From the NCBI RefSeq assembly GCF_014486675.1, contig NZ_JACTAC010000005.1:1-64000 (forward strand): a stretch of 64,000 nucleotides of DNA. The letters are read 5' to 3'. The translations under genes and the position numbers were made by a program. The DNA is from Flavobacterium macrobrachii. GTDB taxonomy: Bacteria; Bacteroidota; Bacteroidia; Flavobacteriales; Flavobacteriaceae. How positions within the stretch are numbered: the first letter of the stretch is position 1; each line of letters begins with the position of its first letter. The notes under the pieces were generated by a model that was not told the DNA's origin, did not search any database, and saw only the letters and a program-made list of their open reading frames with translations. Below are positions 62,666 to 64,000 of this stretch, piece after piece.

Positions 62666-62905
62666 TTAACTGGCTAATTGAATGTCGTTTCTTTGTAGAG
62701 ATAAATTCTTGAGTGCAAAAGCAACAGCAGCTTGAATATCTTCTTTTTCAAGAAAAGGATATGCTTCTATAATGTCTTCAGCAGAATCGCCTTCAGAAAG
62801 ATATTGAAGAATGGTTTCAACAGTAATTCTCAATCCACGAATGGTTGGTTTACCATTGCATAAATCTGGCAATATTGTAATTCTATCTAAAACTGTATTT
62901 TCCAT
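62666..62905 (-). CDS. DUF433 domain antitoxin
   Basis: 79 residues, complete: LDRITILPDLCNGKPTIRG, TVETILQYLSEGDSAEDIIE and EAYPFLEKEDIQAAVAFALK, the winged-helix/HTH pattern of DUF433. Such small proteins bind and neutralise DUF5615 PIN-like partners and likely repress their own promoter. Upstream of its toxin with 1-base spacing, the expected antitoxin-first order. Confidence 0.88.
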   Translation of the reverse strand: MENTVLDRITILPDLCNGKPTIRGLRITVETILQYLSEGDSAEDIIEAYPFLEKEDIQAAVAFALKNLSLQRNDIQLAS

Positions 62906-62952
62906 AGTTTTTATTCGTTTGATACAAATTTAGTTAAAAAAACAATATGATT

Positions 62953-63621
62953 TTACACAAAAACCGCCAACAAAATCCCTAAAATAATCATTGAAATTTT
63001 AGCAATATTAAATTTGTGTCCTTCGCTGCTTTCAAAAATAATGGTAGATGAAATATGAAATAAAATTCCAATAACAACAGCAGTAATTTCATTGTAATAT
63101 TGAGTTATCAACGGGACATTATCAGAAACAAAAGTTCCAAGCGGTGTCATAAATGCAAAAGTCAGCATAAAAATAAACAAAGCTGTTTTATTCAATTCAG
63201 CATTGATAAAAAATGTCGTTAAAATAATTGCGATAGGCAAGTGGTGAATAGCAATTCCGTAGGCTAAATCGTGATGATGACCAACTGGAAATCCTTCTAA
63301 AAAAGCATGAATACACAAACTGATGAACAACAACCAAGGCATTCGAGCTATTTTATCATGTCCGTGAACATGACCGTGTTCCGCACCTTTGGAGAAAAAT
63401 TCTAAAATAATTTGGAACAAAATCCCAACCATAATGAATATTCCAACACTATGGTTATGAGCCTCATAAACTTCGGGAAGTAAATGCATCACCGTAATCG
63501 ACAATAAAAACGAACCACTAAAAGCTAATAAAAGTTTTAAATTTTTCTTCTTTTTCGGCTTCAGTAATAATGCAATTACATATCCTAAAACAACTGATAA
63601 TAAAGGAAGTAGATAATTCAT
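62953..63621 (-). CDS. ZIP family metal transporter
   Basis: 222 residues, about seven or eight membrane helices. Metal-site helices appear as HAFLEGFPVGHHHDLAYGIA and IHHLPIAIIL, with the variable loop KGAEHGHVHGHDK rich in histidine, typical of ZIP (zinc/iron) proteins. Probably imports divalent metal such as zinc. Its ATG follows directly on the TAA of the methyltransferase gene, so the two are translationally coupled. Confidence 0.88.
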   Translation of the reverse strand: MNYLLPLLSVVLGYVIALLLKPKKKKNLKLLLAFSGSFLLSITVMHLLPEVYEAHNHSVGIFIMVGILFQIILEFFSKGAEHGHVHGHDKIARMPWLLFISLCIHAFLEGFPVGHHHDLAYGIAIHHLPIAIILTTFFINAELNKTALFIFMLTFAFMTPLGTFVSDNVPLITQYYNEITAVVIGILFHISSTIIFESSEGHKFNIAKISMIILGILLAVFV

Positions 63622-64000
63622 TTATTTGAATATCATTATTAAGCGTTCACTCGTATTCTTGTGGAATTTCTTCAATTTGTAATCGCCAAAAGTATCTAGT
63701 AAATAAATTCCAGCTTCGTCCATCATTTTTTGGAAATCTTCGAGTGTAAAGGCTTTTACTTTTTCTTCAAAATGAAATGATTTCCCATCAGCTTCAAAAT
63801 CAATTTGCTTGATGATAAATCCGTCCAAAACAAATCGCTTGATGTGAAAATCAATGTCATCAACAGTTTTTGTTTCCTCGGGAATTAGGTTTGCAATTAC
63901 CTGATGAACATTCATAAAATCAATTACAGCAAAACCATATTCAGACAAACTTTCTTTGATGGCAACCAAAGTTTGAAGATTGTCTTCTTCATTTTCAAAA
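63622..64000 (-). CDS. Class I SAM-dependent methyltransferase, 5' end beyond window
   Basis: The frame is open to the last base of the window, so the N-terminus with the SAM-binding motifs is outside. The visible C-terminal ~125 residues (NLQTLVAIKESLSEYGFAVI, DFMNVHQVIANLIPEE, IDFHIKRFVLDGF, FEEKVKAFTLEDFQKMMDEA, SERLIMIFK) match the Bacteroidota methyltransferase type with a cupin-like C-terminal strand set. A TTG at 63969 is only an apparent start. Substrate unknown. Confidence 0.7.
   Translation of the reverse strand, partial: FENEEDNLQTLVAIKESLSEYGFAVIDFMNVHQVIANLIPEETKTVDDIDFHIKRFVLDGFIIKQIDFEADGKSFHFEEKVKAFTLEDFQKMMDEAGIYLLDTFGDYKLKKFHKNTSERLIMIFK

Overview
The window looks like chromosomal DNA of a Flavobacterium-type marine or freshwater Bacteroidota. 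The evidence is AT-rich DNA, few Shine-Dalgarno sites, promoters of the TAnnTTTG type, two proteins with type IX secretion (T9SS) sorting tails, many flavobacterial DUF families (DUF4159, DUF4394, DUF6146, DUF6095, PG_1098-like methyltransferase, Pr6Pr), and intergenic REP-like hairpins typical of this group. Species cannot be named from the sequence alone.

Layout. 1-6.2 kb: a 1648-residue secreted glycine-rich/Ig-like T9SS protein, a decayed serine recombinase, tRNA-Arg(ACG) and a 46-residue small protein. 6.2-9.3 kb: a BlaI/BlaR1-type sensor operon with an extra secreted protein that shares a domain with the BlaR1 ectodomain, and palindromic operators upstream. 9.3-17.6 kb: MFS exporter, DUF1684-TatD pair, TIGR02757, LolD-like ABC ATPase, folE, small membrane proteins and lipoproteins, DUF4394 lipoprotein. 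17.6-20 kb: serC-serA serine pathway with REP-like DNA between the two genes. 20-25 kb: hypothetical and lipoprotein genes plus yaaA; one lipoprotein gene has no recognisable start codon. 25.3-27.8 kb: pabA/trpG-like amidotransferase, then a marR-nitroreductase-yceI operon with two matching palindromic operators. 27.9-30.3 kb: rhodanese, NDH-2-like dehydrogenase, VanX-like dipeptidase. 30.3-37.7 kb: a tightly packed minus-strand run (tsaD, rsmE, T9SS protein, DUF4159, AI-2E exporter, methyltransferase, hypothetical), divergent from tamB at 37.8 kb. 42.4-46.0 kb: a sugar-phosphate block (pfkA, gap, an N-acetylglucosamine kinase-like gene, mgsA).

46.0-50.6 kb is the accessory region. Three minus-strand genes (a nonsense-mutated small gene, a membrane-anchored coiled protein, and a membrane-anchored Mrr-like nuclease) sit between repeats. 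Each gene is bracketed by its own inverted repeat of the form GTTA..AGCC/GGCT..TAAC. Between genes lies the same internally deleted IS1182-like element. This is the arrangement expected of integron-like gene cassettes whose attC-like junctions carry an insertion element, although no integrase gene is in the window. It is followed by a 58-bp direct repeat and two different 21-bp minisatellites, each open in frame on both strands.

50.6-64 kb: LuxC-like acyl-CoA reductase facing a dicluster ferredoxin, a CarboxypepD_reg-like protein, ychF, a homopolymer-frameshifted hypothetical gene, parE-parC (topoisomerase IV), a small lipoprotein, DUF6095, murQ, a DUF433/DUF5615 toxin-antitoxin-like pair, a ZIP transporter, and the 3' part of a methyltransferase cut by the window end.
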